Notes: generated by a model not told the origin, from the sequence alone. A stretch of 59,036 bases of DNA from Gemmatimonadota bacterium (GCA_947461225.1 CANHJV010000003.1:1-59036), one strand, 5' to 3'. Positions 9,010-19,471 are shown, counted from the stretch's first letter. Numbers and translations are program-made.

Positions 9010-10532
9010 CACTCGGCACTCCAGATCCGGTAGCCATCGGCTTTTTTGCCGTGTTTATCGCCATCACCCTTGGCATTACCTACTGGGCAGCCCGGCGCAC
9101 CCAGACCGCCGACCACTTCTACGCGGCAGGCCGCTCCGTCACCGCCGGCCAGAACGGCTTCGCGCTCGCCGGCGACTATATGAGCGCCGCCTCGTTCTTG
9201 GGGATCGCGGGGTTGGTCTCCACCAGCGGCTTCGATGGGTTGATCTATTCCACCGGCTGGCTGGTGGGCTGGCCCGTGGTGTTGTTCCTGATCGCCGAGC
9301 CGCTGCGGAATCTCGGTCGCTACACCTTCGCCGATGTCGTCGCCTCGCGGCTCGACCCGATGCCGGTGCGCATCAGCGCCACCTTCGGCACGTTGGCCAC
9401 GATTGCGTTCTATCTCATCGCGCAGATGGTCGGCGCCGGCAGTCTGATTCGCCTGCTCTTCGGCATTCCGTACGAAACGGCCGTCGTCATCGTCGGCTGC
9501 GCGATGATGGCGTATGTGCTGTTCGGCGGCATGCTGGCCACCACCTGGGTGCAGATCGTGAAAGCGGTGCTGCTGCTCGGTGGCGCGGCCACGTTGGCCA
9601 TCATGGTGCTGGCCAAGTTCGGCTTCGATCCGCGCGCCCTGTTTGCGGCCGCGGCGGCCAAATACGGCGCCGGCGTGCTCGCCCCAGGGAAGCTCGTCAG
9701 CAATCCGCTCGACGCCGTCTCCCTCGGGATGGCGCTCATGTTCGGAACCGCGGGCCTGCCGCACATCCTGATGCGCTTCTATACCGTGCCCGACGCCCGC
9801 ACGGCGCGACGCTCGGTGTTCATCGCCACGGGGCTCATCGGTCTCTTTTACTTGATGACCTTCGTGCTCGGCTTCGGCGCCATGGTACTGGTGACGCCCG
9901 AAGCCATCAAGGCGATCGACGCCGGCGGCAACATGGCGGCACCCATGCTGGCCGAGATGCTTGGGGGACGCGCCTTCCTCGGCTTCATCGCCGCCGTGGC
10001 GTTCGCCACGATTCTGGCCGTCGTAGCCGGCCTTGCCCTCTCGGGGGCCGCGGCGATTTCGCATGACATCTGGGCCAGCGTAATCCGCAAAGGGCATCCG
10101 AAGCCCGGCGAAGAGATTAAGGTGGCGCGGATCGCCACCATCGTGCTGGCCATCGTGGCCATGGTGCTTGGCATCGCCTTCAAGGGGCAGAACGTGGCGT
10201 TCATGGTGGGCCTCGCCTTCGCCATCGCTGCCAGCGCGAACTTCCCGGCGCTGGTACTCAGCGTGTTCTGGCGACGCACCACCACCGCCGGCGCGGCCAG
10301 CAGCATGATCGTGGGCGCGACGTCCACCCTCGTGCTCATCGCGCTGTCGCCGGCCGTGCAAATCGATCTGCTGCACCATGCGACCGCCATCTTCCCGCTC
10401 AAGAATCCGGCGCTGGTCACGATTCCCTTGTCGTTCGCGACGGGCATTCTGGTGTCGCTGTTGCGCCCCGATCCGGCCAGCGAAGCCCGCCATGAAGCGA
10501 TCGAAACACGCCTGCTGCTGGGTGCCGACTAG
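9006..10532 (+). CDS. actP: Cation/acetate symporter, sodium:solute symporter family
   Basis: TYWAARRTQTADHFYAAGRSVTAGQNGFALAGDYMSAASFLGI; ATG overlaps the DUF485 stop. Confidence 0.9.
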   Translation: MTLGTPDPVAIGFFAVFIAITLGITYWAARRTQTADHFYAAGRSVTAGQNGFALAGDYMSAASFLGIAGLVSTSGFDGLIYSTGWLVGWPVVLFLIAEPLRNLGRYTFADVVASRLDPMPVRISATFGTLATIAFYLIAQMVGAGSLIRLLFGIPYETAVVIVGCAMMAYVLFGGMLATTWVQIVKAVLLLGGAATLAIMVLAKFGFDPRALFAAAAAKYGAGVLAPGKLVSNPLDAVSLGMALMFGTAGLPHILMRFYTVPDARTARRSVFIATGLIGLFYLMTFVLGFGAMVLVTPEAIKAIDAGGNMAAPMLAEMLGGRAFLGFIAAVAFATILAVVAGLALSGAAAISHDIWASVIRKGHPKPGEEIKVARIATIVLAIVAMVLGIAFKGQNVAFMVGLAFAIAASANFPALVLSVFWRRTTTAGAASSMIVGATSTLVLIALSPAVQIDLLHHATAIFPLKNPALVTIPLSFATGILVSLLRPDPASEARHEAIETRLLLGAD

Positions 10533-10535
10533 ACA

Positions 10536-10613
10536 AACCGGCAGGAATTGCCGCACCGGTCCCGGCGGGATTGCCCGCGTGGGACCGGTCGCGCCAACCG
10601 GCAAAGACTGCCG
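10536..10613. promoter_or_regulatory. Cluster of three consecutive stem-loops/palindromes (candidate structured RNA or operator array)
   Basis: CGGCA-GGAAT-TGCCG, ACCGGTCCC-N17-GGGACCGGT, CGGCA-AAGAC-TGCCG in 78 bp between actP and a GGDEF gene. Confidence 0.4.
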
Positions 10614-10761
10614 ACTTGCTTGGTGCACCGAGCCCGGCGCCCACGCCCCAAAGACTCCGTAAAAGAAAGATTGACAGTGACTTAACTCACAATAAATGAA
10701 CCCGGCAGCCCGTTGGCTGCGCAAGAATAGATGAGCGGCACGCAGGTTGCACTAGGCAAGG

Positions 10762-12138
10762 ATGCCACACGTGCGGTGCGACGTGGGCGGGAATTCCCCC
10801 GGACCGATGGCGGTTCCGAAATCCCGAAAAGCATCAACCCCTCCGTTCATGCTCGATCGTCTTGCTCTTCGCCCCCCGTTTTGGGGCGTCATCACTCTCC
10901 TCGCGTTCGCGGCCGCCGGATTATCGGCGAGCGCGTCATTCGACGCCGTACCCAACTTCGTCGATGCGGCCCCACTGCTGTCGGCAGCGGCGCTGATGAT
11001 CGCGATCGCCGGCTGGCGCTTGCTGCACCGCGAATTGCTCCGCCGCATGCGGGAAGACGAATCGTTGCGTGATCGCGTCCGCCGACTGCAGGACGCCATG
11101 CAGTCGAACGTGGACGGTATGTTCCTGCTGCGCGCCGTTCGCACCGCCGAGGGCGAGATCACCGATTTCGAAATCGCCGACGTGAACAGCAGCGGCGCCG
11201 AAACGCTCTATCGCACTCGGGAGCAACTGATGGGGCGTCGCATCCGCGAAGCACTGCCCACGCCGATGGCCGATATGCTCTTCGATCGCTACGTCGATGC
11301 GATCACGTTGCGCACCGCCGTCGTGGAAGAGCTGCGCGTGGACCGCCGTGCCGTCGCCGCCGGCTGGCTGTTCCATCAGGCCGCACCGACCGCCGATGGC
11401 GTGGCCGTGACGGTGCGCGACATCTCGCTCCGCAAGCGCGAAGAACTCCGCATGCGGAAGGCGTGTCTGACCGATGATCTCACACGGTTGTACAACCGTC
11501 GTGGCTTCATGGCCCTCGCCGAGCAGCACCTGCGCATTGCCCGCCGGCAAGGCAAGGACTCGGTGGTCATGTATGTCGATATGGACGACTTCAAGCAGCT
11601 CAATGACCACTATGGTCACGCCGCTGGCGATCGTGCCCTGATGGCCGTCTCGCGCCTGCTACAGAGCACGGTGCGCGACTGCGACGTGGTCGCGCGCATG
11701 GGCGGCGACGAGTTCACGATCCTGGCCCTCGACGCCGATGTGATGGGCGCTCGGGCGATTCAGAAGCGGCTCGACGAACGGCTCGCCCTGTTCAATGCGT
11801 CAGGGGAGTTGCCGATGGCGCTCTCCCTCACCGTGGGACACACGCGCGTCCGACCGAGTGACACGTCGTCGGTGATCGAGTTGCTGGCCCGTGCCGACCA
11901 GCTGCTGTATGCTCGGAAGCGTCGTCGGCAGATGACGAAGGCGGCCGAATCGCGTCATCGGGAGCGGACGCCGCAGCGCGCGCCGCGACGCACACCGCAA
12001 CTGGCCCCGGTGCCCATTCCGGCGGAGGTTGCCGCGATCGCCCGCGCGGCCGCGATGGCGCTGCCGAACGTGGTCCCAGCGATGTCGAACACCATCCCGA
12101 CCGTATCCGGCACGTTTCTGCCGACCCACGCGGCATAA
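10762..12138 (+). CDS. GGDEF diguanylate cyclase with PAS-like sensory domain
   Basis: LTDDLTRLYNRRGFMALAEQHL ... VARMGGDEFTIL. Confidence 0.88.
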   Translation: MPHVRCDVGGNSPGPMAVPKSRKASTPPFMLDRLALRPPFWGVITLLAFAAAGLSASASFDAVPNFVDAAPLLSAAALMIAIAGWRLLHRELLRRMREDESLRDRVRRLQDAMQSNVDGMFLLRAVRTAEGEITDFEIADVNSSGAETLYRTREQLMGRRIREALPTPMADMLFDRYVDAITLRTAVVEELRVDRRAVAAGWLFHQAAPTADGVAVTVRDISLRKREELRMRKACLTDDLTRLYNRRGFMALAEQHLRIARRQGKDSVVMYVDMDDFKQLNDHYGHAAGDRALMAVSRLLQSTVRDCDVVARMGGDEFTILALDADVMGARAIQKRLDERLALFNASGELPMALSLTVGHTRVRPSDTSSVIELLARADQLLYARKRRRQMTKAAESRHRERTPQRAPRRTPQLAPVPIPAEVAAIARAAAMALPNVVPAMSNTIPTVSGTFLPTHAA

Positions 12139-12210
12139 GCTCGACGGTACACGCGGCACGGTTCACCTCGGCGCTTGACCCTCACGGGGGCAGGCACCGA
12201 GGTTCTGTAC

Positions 12211-13626
12211 ATGACATTCCGCGCAGTGAATCCGGCGACCGGCGTCGCCGTCCATGAATTTCCACCGCTCTCGACCGCCGAGCGGATCGCCCTGATCGCC
12301 CGGGTGCATGACGAACAGCAGCAGTGGCGCGGCACCGATCACGCGCAGCGTGCACAGTTCGTGACTGCCCTCGGTCTCGCGATGCGGGCCCATCGCGAAG
12401 CACTCGCGGAATGGCTCTCGCTCGAGATGGGCAAGCCGATCGTGGCCGCGCGTGCGGAAGTCGACAAGTGCGTGTCGCTCTGCGAGCAGGCGCCAGCCTT
12501 GGCGCAAGCCGCGCTCGCGGACGACGTGATCCAGCACGATAGCGTGAGCGATACGCGCATTCAGTACGCGCCGCTCGGATCCCTGCTGGCCATCATGCCC
12601 TGGAATTTTCCGTACTGGCAGGCGCTGCGCTTTGCCGTGCCCACGCTCCTGGCCGGCAACGGCGTGTTGATCAAGCCAGCCGGCTCAGTGCCCGGTGGGG
12701 CACGATTGCTCGACGCCTGCTTTACCGAAGCGCGCGCGGCCGTGCGGGCCGACGACGCCTCGATACCCGACGCGCCGTGCCACATGGCATTCATCGAGGT
12801 CGAGGCACTCGACAGTGTCATCGCCGATGATCGCATCACCGGCGTGACGCTCACGGGCAGCGATCGCGCCGGCCGACATGTGGCGTCCGTGGCCGGACGG
12901 TATCTCAAGAAAGTCGTACTCGAATTGGGCGGTAGTGATCCGTTCATCGTGCTTCCCGACGCCGACATTGCACTCGCCGCCACGCAGGCTGTGGCGGCGC
13001 GCACCGTGAACTCGGGACAATCGTGCATCGCGGCCAAGCGCTTCATCGTCTGCGACGCCGTGTACGACGACTTCCTCGATCGGGTCGTACACGGCATGCG
13101 CGCGTTGCGCGTCGGCGATCCGCGCGATGAATCCACGCAGATCGGGCCGATCGCCACCGAAAGCGTTCGCGATGGCCTCGTCAAGCAGGTGAGCGACTCG
13201 ATCGCGGCCGGCGCGCGGGCCCTCGTGGGCGGCTCCACCGACGGACTGCCCGGGTTCTTCTATCCGCCCACGGTACTCGTGGATATTCCCGACGACGCCC
13301 CCGCCGCACGTGAAGAGCTGTTCGGTCCGGTGGCGTCGATGTTCCGCGTGGCGGATGTCGCGGCGGCGATCGCGAAGGCCAACGACACACCGTTCGGATT
13401 GGGCGCGAGTGTGTGGACCCGCGATCCCGCTCTCGCCACGCAGTGCATCGAGGGGCTCGATGCCGGCATGGTGTTCGTGAACGAGATGGTGGTATCCGAC
13501 CCGCGCTATCCGTTCGGCGGCGTGAAGCAATCCGGCATGGGCCGCGAACTCGGCCCACTTGGATTCCGTGAGTTTACCAACCCGAAGACGGTTCGACGGT
13601 CTCGTCTTCCTGAAGTCCCTCGATGA
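12211..13626 (+). CDS. NAD(P)-dependent aldehyde (succinate-semialdehyde-type) dehydrogenase
   Basis: AIMPWNFPYWQALRFAVPTLLAGN, LELGGSDPFIVLPDAD, NSGQSCIAAKRFIV, FGGVKQSGMGRELG. Confidence 0.92.
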   Translation: MTFRAVNPATGVAVHEFPPLSTAERIALIARVHDEQQQWRGTDHAQRAQFVTALGLAMRAHREALAEWLSLEMGKPIVAARAEVDKCVSLCEQAPALAQAALADDVIQHDSVSDTRIQYAPLGSLLAIMPWNFPYWQALRFAVPTLLAGNGVLIKPAGSVPGGARLLDACFTEARAAVRADDASIPDAPCHMAFIEVEALDSVIADDRITGVTLTGSDRAGRHVASVAGRYLKKVVLELGGSDPFIVLPDADIALAATQAVAARTVNSGQSCIAAKRFIVCDAVYDDFLDRVVHGMRALRVGDPRDESTQIGPIATESVRDGLVKQVSDSIAAGARALVGGSTDGLPGFFYPPTVLVDIPDDAPAAREELFGPVASMFRVADVAAAIAKANDTPFGLGASVWTRDPALATQCIEGLDAGMVFVNEMVVSDPRYPFGGVKQSGMGRELGPLGFREFTNPKTVRRSRLPEVPR

Positions 13627-15355
13627 GTCTGCGCCACCACGGACGCTGATCTTCCGCGCGTCGTGTCGCACGCACCACCTGTCGCCACGCCACGCGCATT
13701 TCCAGCGCATCGGCGAACCGATCCTCCACGCGCGCCGCGAGCCCGCGCAGCAGCCAGCCGCCGAGCGCCTCAGGGAAACCATCCGCCTCGAGTCGCGCCG
13801 GCAACGTGTCCGACAGCTGCTGCGTCAGAATCGTCTCCGCCGGTCCATCACCGAACGGCGCGCGTCCGGTCGTCACGAAATACACGATGCTCGCCAGCGC
13901 ATAGCAGTCGGTGGCCGGGCCCTGTGCCTCACCCAGCAGCTGCTCGGGTGCCGCGAACGACGGCGTCCCCGAGGTCCCCGCGCCTTCTTCGCCAAGCGCG
14001 TACGCGATACCGAAGTCGCCGATGCGCCACCGGCGATAGCGATCGATGAGAATATTCTCGGGCTTCAGGTCGCGGTGGATGATGCCGCTCGTGTGCGCCG
14101 CATGCAGCGCTTCGAGCACCTCGTCAACCTGCGGCGCAATCTCTTCGAACGGTCGCGGTCCACTGCGCGACACGAGACTCGCCACCGATCCACCTTCGGC
14201 CAGCTCCATGGTGTACCACACGATGTCACCACGACTGTCGGTATCGTAGATCGGCACGATCGCCGCGTGCGCAAGCTGCGCCGCGAGCCGTGCTTCGCGA
14301 CGGAATCGCGCCACCGCCTGGTCGTCCTTCGCGATGTTCGGATGCAGCACCTTGATCGCGACTTCACGCGAGAGCGAGAGATCACGAGCGCGCCACACAC
14401 TCCCGAACATGCCGGTCCCGAGCGGCGACAGGATCTCGTAGTCGTCCGACGTGGCCCACCGCAAGCGCGCTTCCGCCGAATCCAGCGCGGACGGCAGCTC
14501 GTCACCCTCGGGCGCGATCATCACCTGCCGAACCGACACGTGACGGTCCATATCACGCAGCATCGCCGCGATGCTCGGAAACCGGTCCTCCGGCTTCGGC
14601 GCCAGGGCGCGCTCCATCACGACCGCCAGCGCCTGCGGACAGTCGGGACGCAGCAGGGACATGGGCGGCACGTCGTGCTCGGGCGGCGTCTCGCCCGTCA
14701 GCATGGTGAACAACATCGCCGCGAGCTGCCACTGATCCGACGCGGGCGTAGGACGCCACCCGGTGGCAGTCCACTCCGGCGGCCACGGCGTGTACGCGGA
14801 CTCCGGCTGTAGTCCCGCCGGACGCTGATCGCGCGGCAGCACCCACTCCCATCCGAGCACCCACAACCGCCCACCGGGCGTCAGCCAGATGGTGCTCGCC
14901 GAGATCGCGCCGTGCGAGGCGCCGGTGTCGTGCAGATAGGCCAGCGTGCTCCCGGCCTCGCGCAGCACCTGCAGCGCGAACGGGATCGCTTCCGGGCCGA
15001 GTCGGGTGATGCGCGCATACACCGTTTCCCCGCCGATCCACCGGCGAAGATACCCCGGGCCGCGACGGCTCTCCTGGTACGACGCCCAGAAGTGATACGT
15101 CGTGGGAATCGAGGGGTGATTCCGATGTGCCAGGGCGCGCGCCTCGTTCTTGAGCCACGCATCATGGCTCCCGTCGGGCGCGCTCACGAGCGAAAGCGAA
15201 CGACCGAGGGCGTCGATCACTTCCTGATAGTGCCGGTGCTCGCGCTGAATCGCCTCACTGCCCCATGACCAGCCGGGGGGCAACGACCACGCCTCGAGAT
15301 GTGGAGCCGGCGACGCGGTGTGCCGGTGGTCGGGAGGAGGCGCAGACTGACTCAT
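13574..15355 (-). CDS. Ser/Thr protein kinase with degenerate N-terminal kinase domain and intact C-terminal kinase domain
   Basis: C-terminal: VAIKVLHP, IIHRDLKPENILI, IGDFGIAYA; N-terminal: TGASHGAISASTIWLTPGGRLWVLGWEW lacks HRD and DFG. Confidence 0.85.
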   Translation of the reverse strand: MSQSAPPPDHRHTASPAPHLEAWSLPPGWSWGSEAIQREHRHYQEVIDALGRSLSLVSAPDGSHDAWLKNEARALAHRNHPSIPTTYHFWASYQESRRGPGYLRRWIGGETVYARITRLGPEAIPFALQVLREAGSTLAYLHDTGASHGAISASTIWLTPGGRLWVLGWEWVLPRDQRPAGLQPESAYTPWPPEWTATGWRPTPASDQWQLAAMLFTMLTGETPPEHDVPPMSLLRPDCPQALAVVMERALAPKPEDRFPSIAAMLRDMDRHVSVRQVMIAPEGDELPSALDSAEARLRWATSDDYEILSPLGTGMFGSVWRARDLSLSREVAIKVLHPNIAKDDQAVARFRREARLAAQLAHAAIVPIYDTDSRGDIVWYTMELAEGGSVASLVSRSGPRPFEEIAPQVDEVLEALHAAHTSGIIHRDLKPENILIDRYRRWRIGDFGIAYALGEEGAGTSGTPSFAAPEQLLGEAQGPATDCYALASIVYFVTTGRAPFGDGPAETILTQQLSDTLPARLEADGFPEALGGWLLRGLAARVEDRFADALEMRVAWRQVVRATRRAEDQRPWWRRLIEGLQEDETVEPSSGW

Positions 15356-15394
15356 GCCACACAGTTTAATGCCGCGAGCCACGCCATGCGCTGC

Positions 15395-18300
15395 TCAGCG
15401 GAGAGTTGCGCGTCGAAGCGTCAGACGAACCGTCGTGCCGCCCCCCGGAATACTCGTCAGACCGATCGTCCCGCCCCACCCCTCGATCAGCCGACGACTG
15501 ATCGCCAGCCCCAGACCACTGCCACTGGTTCGGGTCGAGAAGTGCGGCTCGAACACCTGCGGCAGGACATCGGCGGGGATGCCGGTGCCATCGTCGTTCA
15601 CGTCGATCACGACGTGCGTCGCGGTGCCTGTCACCTGCACCGAGACGGTCCCGGCGTCGGCCAAGCGCGCATTCTCAAGCACGTTCAGCAGCACGTCGCG
15701 CAACTCATCCCGCTGGGCCAGCGCAATCACCTGCGCCGCCCCCGGTTCGGGCGCGTCGATGTTCCAGCGAACCCCCGCCTCACGCTCGCCGTCTTCACCC
15801 ATCCGCTCCAACGCCATGACGTCGTGGACCACGGCCGCGACATCCACGGGGACCGCGGGCGTGCGATCCTCAGGCGCGGTGCCATACCGGCTGAACGCCC
15901 GCGCGATCTCGTCGAGATGATCGATCTCGGCCAGCACCCGAGACACGTTGGTGTCGAGGATGTCGCCAAAATCGCCGCGCTTGTCGCGATAGGCGCGCAG
16001 GAGGTGCTGAACCCCGAGCCGGATCGGCGTGAGCGGATTCTTGATTTCATGCGCGACCTGCCGCGCCATCTCGCCCCACGCCAGGACGCGCTGAGCGGAG
16101 GCGAGCTCGGTGACGTCGTCGAGTGTCAACACCGCACCGCTGGGCAATCGCGTGAGTCGTGCGCGCATCTGACGACCGAGCACCATGAGCTCGAACGCTT
16201 CCTCGTCGTGCGTGGCGTCCAGAAACGCCGTGGAACGCTCGACCAGTGGGGCAAGCGTGGCCGGCAGCGACTGCAACGACACCCCGGATGTGCCGAGCGA
16301 CACCCCGAGCATCGCGTCCGCGCGCGGATTGGCGATCAGGATATCGCCGCCGGGTACCGCGCCGTGCGATGCCGATCGCAGCGCGAGGACACCGCTGGCC
16401 ACGTGCTGCAGAACGGCCTCCGTGCGGCGCTGCGCGGCCACGAGCGCGGCGCGACTGATGGCCAAGTCGTCGGCCATCCGCCCGAACGCGCGATACACCG
16501 GCGCAAACTCCGTGGCCGGTGCGGTGCCCAACGCCGGTGCACGCCCACCAGCGGCGATCGCGAGAGCGGCTTCGCGAAGGGCCCCAACCGGGCGCGCCAG
16601 CGACCGGGCCGCCAGTCCGCTCGACCAGAGCGCAGCCAGCGCCCCAAGCATCGTCGCGAACAACAGCAGGATCCCGAGATCCTCGCGACGGGCATCCAGG
16701 GCGAACTCATCGCCACGCGCTGGCGTGGCCAAGACCAACGGACTGGACGGTGCGAGATGACGGAAACCAACGAGCGTTCGCGCGTCACCGACCGCGATAC
16801 GTCGCGTCGTAAACACGTCATCGGTGCCGAAGTCCTCTGTCCGGTAATCACCGGTGCCGAGCGACACCGGCAGCAGTCGACCGAGTGGCGCCAGCGCATC
16901 GATGAGCGAGTCGCTGGCCGTGACCAGCTGCCCATCGCGATAGAGGAACAGCGGCGCGCCGGTACTCGAGGGCGCCGTCCCGACCGCGCGTTGTTCCTGC
17001 TCGGCCGCCGCCACGCGTAAGGTTTCACGCACCAGCAGTTCGCGCGCGGCGCGGTCATCATCCTGCAGGCGATACCAGGCCCAGGCGGCAAAGAGGGTGG
17101 CGGGTACAATGAAGAACGTGAGCAGCGCACCACTCAAGCGCACGCGATACGAACGCGACCAGCGCGCGCGACGCAATCGTAGCAGCCGACCCAGTGCACC
17201 ATCGGCGAGCGCCGTGGCCGACCAGAGGAGCATCACCGCGATGACATCGAGCACGACCAGCAGGGCCCCGCGCGGCAACAACACATCGAGCGCGCGGAGC
17301 TCCACTTCCACATGCACGCGACGCACGTCGATGCCCGCACCCGCCACACCATCGCCATGCATCGCGTCGCCACGGCGACGCCAGGCGAGCGGATGCGCGA
17401 TCGTGTCACCGGCCAGCGGCAGGGCCAGCGGCAGGGCCAGCGCCAGCTTGTACGGCGCCTCCGTGCCGCGTGCACCGGTCACGCCGGTAAACGCCGCAAA
17501 GGGATCGAGCGGCAACAGTCGCGTGCGGGGCGGCACGGCGATGGTCGTCACCACGCTGTCCGGCGCAGGCACCGCTGCCACCAACAACGTGGTTGGTCCA
17601 TCCCCGACGGCGCGGATTTCCACCACGCCGCTCACACGCGCCATCGTCGCGATCACCGCCTGCGCGCCAATCGTGTCGTTCACCGGTGCCAGCGACAGTT
17701 CGGACACCGGCGTCGTGGTGTTGCCCGGTACCCAGCGCGCCAACCGCGCCGGATAGCCGGCCAGCGCGAGTTCGCTCGCCGCGTAGCGGCGCAACAGCGC
17801 GTCGGTACTGCGCACCGGACGCGTTTCCTCGCGCATCGACGCCGCGAACCGTTCGAGCAGGCGATACGCATTCTCGTCGACCGCCTCGATGCGCTCGAGG
17901 TCATGTTGGGCGAGCGCCATCCGCGCGCGCACCGTGGCGCCCCAGGTCAGCGTAGCGGCCCCGGCGCCGGCAACCACCGCGGCCGCCACCACTTGTGCGA
18001 GGCCGCGACGCGTAATCGCCAGCGCGCCGATGGCCGCGACCCACAGGGCCGGGTACCACGCGGGCCATCCGCCCGGTGCATCCCAGAGCATCGGGGCGAA
18101 CACGCCAGTGAGGAGGGCCAGCAGCGGCGCAACGCTGGACGGCAGCCCGCGGCGCGACCCAAGTGCCGCCTGTCCCGCGGCGGCGCCCGCCAGCAGAATC
18201 GACACCCCGGCGAGGGCGAGCGCGAGCTGCCACGCGATCCACAACCCGAAGCCCGCGCCGGCCGCCGGCAGCGCAATCCCACGCGCCAGATCGCGTAACA

Positions 18301-19471
18301 GAAACGGTCCGCCCGACGCCACGAGGATCACGACCGCCGCCGCAATCCAGCGCGACGGTTTCTGAAACGACGTGCGCAGCACGAGCAACAGCACGGCCAG
18401 CGCCAGCGCGGCGGTCATCAGCAGCGCGGCCACATTCGACGTGAGCGGTCCACCCATGGCCGCGAAGTAACTCGCCGGATCAAACAACGACGACACGTTC
18501 GAGAGCGCGGTGAGCGGCGCCACCGCGATCGCGAGCACGGCCGCCGCCGCGGCCGCCACTCGCTGTCCCGTGCGCGCCGGTCGGCGCCACGCACCGATCA
18601 ACATGCCGAGCAGCGCGAGGCCGAGCGACAGATTGGTGCGAGCCCGCGCGCGCTGCAGCAAGGCCAGCTGCGTCTCGCCCTCCGAGAAATCGAGAGCCCG
18701 CACCCGCGCCAAGCGATTCGGCCCGTCAGGCACCACGACGACGGTCGACGAGCTCGCGACACTCGTCGAATCGGGGGACTCGATGATCGTGTGCGCCACA
18801 TCCACGCGACCGGAGAGCGTGCCCAGCAAGGGCTTGGCGAAGCGATCGGCGGGCGGCGCCGACGACACCAGCGCCACGGCCACGACCTCGACCCGTCCGT
18901 CGGCCGAGCGCGCGCGTGCCACGAGTGACGTATGGAACGCGCCGTCCACCAGGCGCACACCGACCGGTGCCCCAGCCATGACCGGCGTACGGGTCTGCCC
19001 CGCGCGCGCGATCAGCGTTCCATCGTGGAACACGAGCAGCGCCGACTCCACGCCCTGCTCCAACGGCACCGTGGCGACACCCAGGGAATCCAGCACGCGC
19101 TCCTCGGCCACGCGACGCAACGTCGACGCCACCTCGGTGAGGCGTGCCGCCACGCGCTGCGCCCGATCCTCTCGTTCGCCCGCCGACCACGTCGCCCAAT
19201 CCCGGCGAACCGAGAACAGTGTGGCCGTTTCACCGACCGCGACCGTGACCGTAATCGCGAGCAAAACGACCGTGACCGCCGGGATGCCTCGCGGACGCCG
19301 CAGCGTGGGGAGCATCCACCCCGCGGCGACGCTCGCGACGAGCGCGACGGCCAACGACGCCCACCCCGGCGCCTGTTGCCAGAGCGCGCAGGCGACGATG
19401 GCGGTGCTGGTTGCCGCGACCCATCCCAAAGGCCACGAATCGGCGCGCGCCGCGCGGGGTGTGGAGACCAT
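15395..19471 (-). CDS. Large NtrY-like membrane sensor histidine kinase
   Basis: Many TM segments, HAMP-like region, EMARQVAHEIKNPLTPIRLGVQHLLRAY, NDDGTGIPADVLPQVFEPHFSTRTSGSGLGLAISRRLIEGWGG. Confidence 0.9.
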   Translation of the reverse strand: MVSTPRAARADSWPLGWVAATSTAIVACALWQQAPGWASLAVALVASVAAGWMLPTLRRPRGIPAVTVVLLAITVTVAVGETATLFSVRRDWATWSAGEREDRAQRVAARLTEVASTLRRVAEERVLDSLGVATVPLEQGVESALLVFHDGTLIARAGQTRTPVMAGAPVGVRLVDGAFHTSLVARARSADGRVEVVAVALVSSAPPADRFAKPLLGTLSGRVDVAHTIIESPDSTSVASSSTVVVVPDGPNRLARVRALDFSEGETQLALLQRARARTNLSLGLALLGMLIGAWRRPARTGQRVAAAAAAVLAIAVAPLTALSNVSSLFDPASYFAAMGGPLTSNVAALLMTAALALAVLLLVLRTSFQKPSRWIAAAVVILVASGGPFLLRDLARGIALPAAGAGFGLWIAWQLALALAGVSILLAGAAAGQAALGSRRGLPSSVAPLLALLTGVFAPMLWDAPGGWPAWYPALWVAAIGALAITRRGLAQVVAAAVVAGAGAATLTWGATVRARMALAQHDLERIEAVDENAYRLLERFAASMREETRPVRSTDALLRRYAASELALAGYPARLARWVPGNTTTPVSELSLAPVNDTIGAQAVIATMARVSGVVEIRAVGDGPTTLLVAAVPAPDSVVTTIAVPPRTRLLPLDPFAAFTGVTGARGTEAPYKLALALPLALPLAGDTIAHPLAWRRRGDAMHGDGVAGAGIDVRRVHVEVELRALDVLLPRGALLVVLDVIAVMLLWSATALADGALGRLLRLRRARWSRSYRVRLSGALLTFFIVPATLFAAWAWYRLQDDDRAARELLVRETLRVAAAEQEQRAVGTAPSSTGAPLFLYRDGQLVTASDSLIDALAPLGRLLPVSLGTGDYRTEDFGTDDVFTTRRIAVGDARTLVGFRHLAPSSPLVLATPARGDEFALDARREDLGILLLFATMLGALAALWSSGLAARSLARPVGALREAALAIAAGGRAPALGTAPATEFAPVYRAFGRMADDLAISRAALVAAQRRTEAVLQHVASGVLALRSASHGAVPGGDILIANPRADAMLGVSLGTSGVSLQSLPATLAPLVERSTAFLDATHDEEAFELMVLGRQMRARLTRLPSGAVLTLDDVTELASAQRVLAWGEMARQVAHEIKNPLTPIRLGVQHLLRAYRDKRGDFGDILDTNVSRVLAEIDHLDEIARAFSRYGTAPEDRTPAVPVDVAAVVHDVMALERMGEDGEREAGVRWNIDAPEPGAAQVIALAQRDELRDVLLNVLENARLADAGTVSVQVTGTATHVVIDVNDDGTGIPADVLPQVFEPHFSTRTSGSGLGLAISRRLIEGWGGTIGLTSIPGGGTTVRLTLRRATLR

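Noticed and set aside
10538-10613. Sigma-54 promoter reading of the GGCA...TGCC elements
   Set aside because: GG-to-GC spacing is 8 nt rather than the 10 nt required for a -24/-12 promoter.
8928-10724. 598-aa minus-strand ORF antisense to actP
   Set aside because: Arg/Gly/His-rich translation typical of antisense reading of high-GC coding DNA; actP on the plus strand is unambiguous.
13559-17020. Long plus-strand ORFs (417 and 573 aa) antisense to the kinase and histidine kinase genes
   Set aside because: Codon-shadow ORFs with Arg/His/Gln-rich composition and no recognisable motifs.
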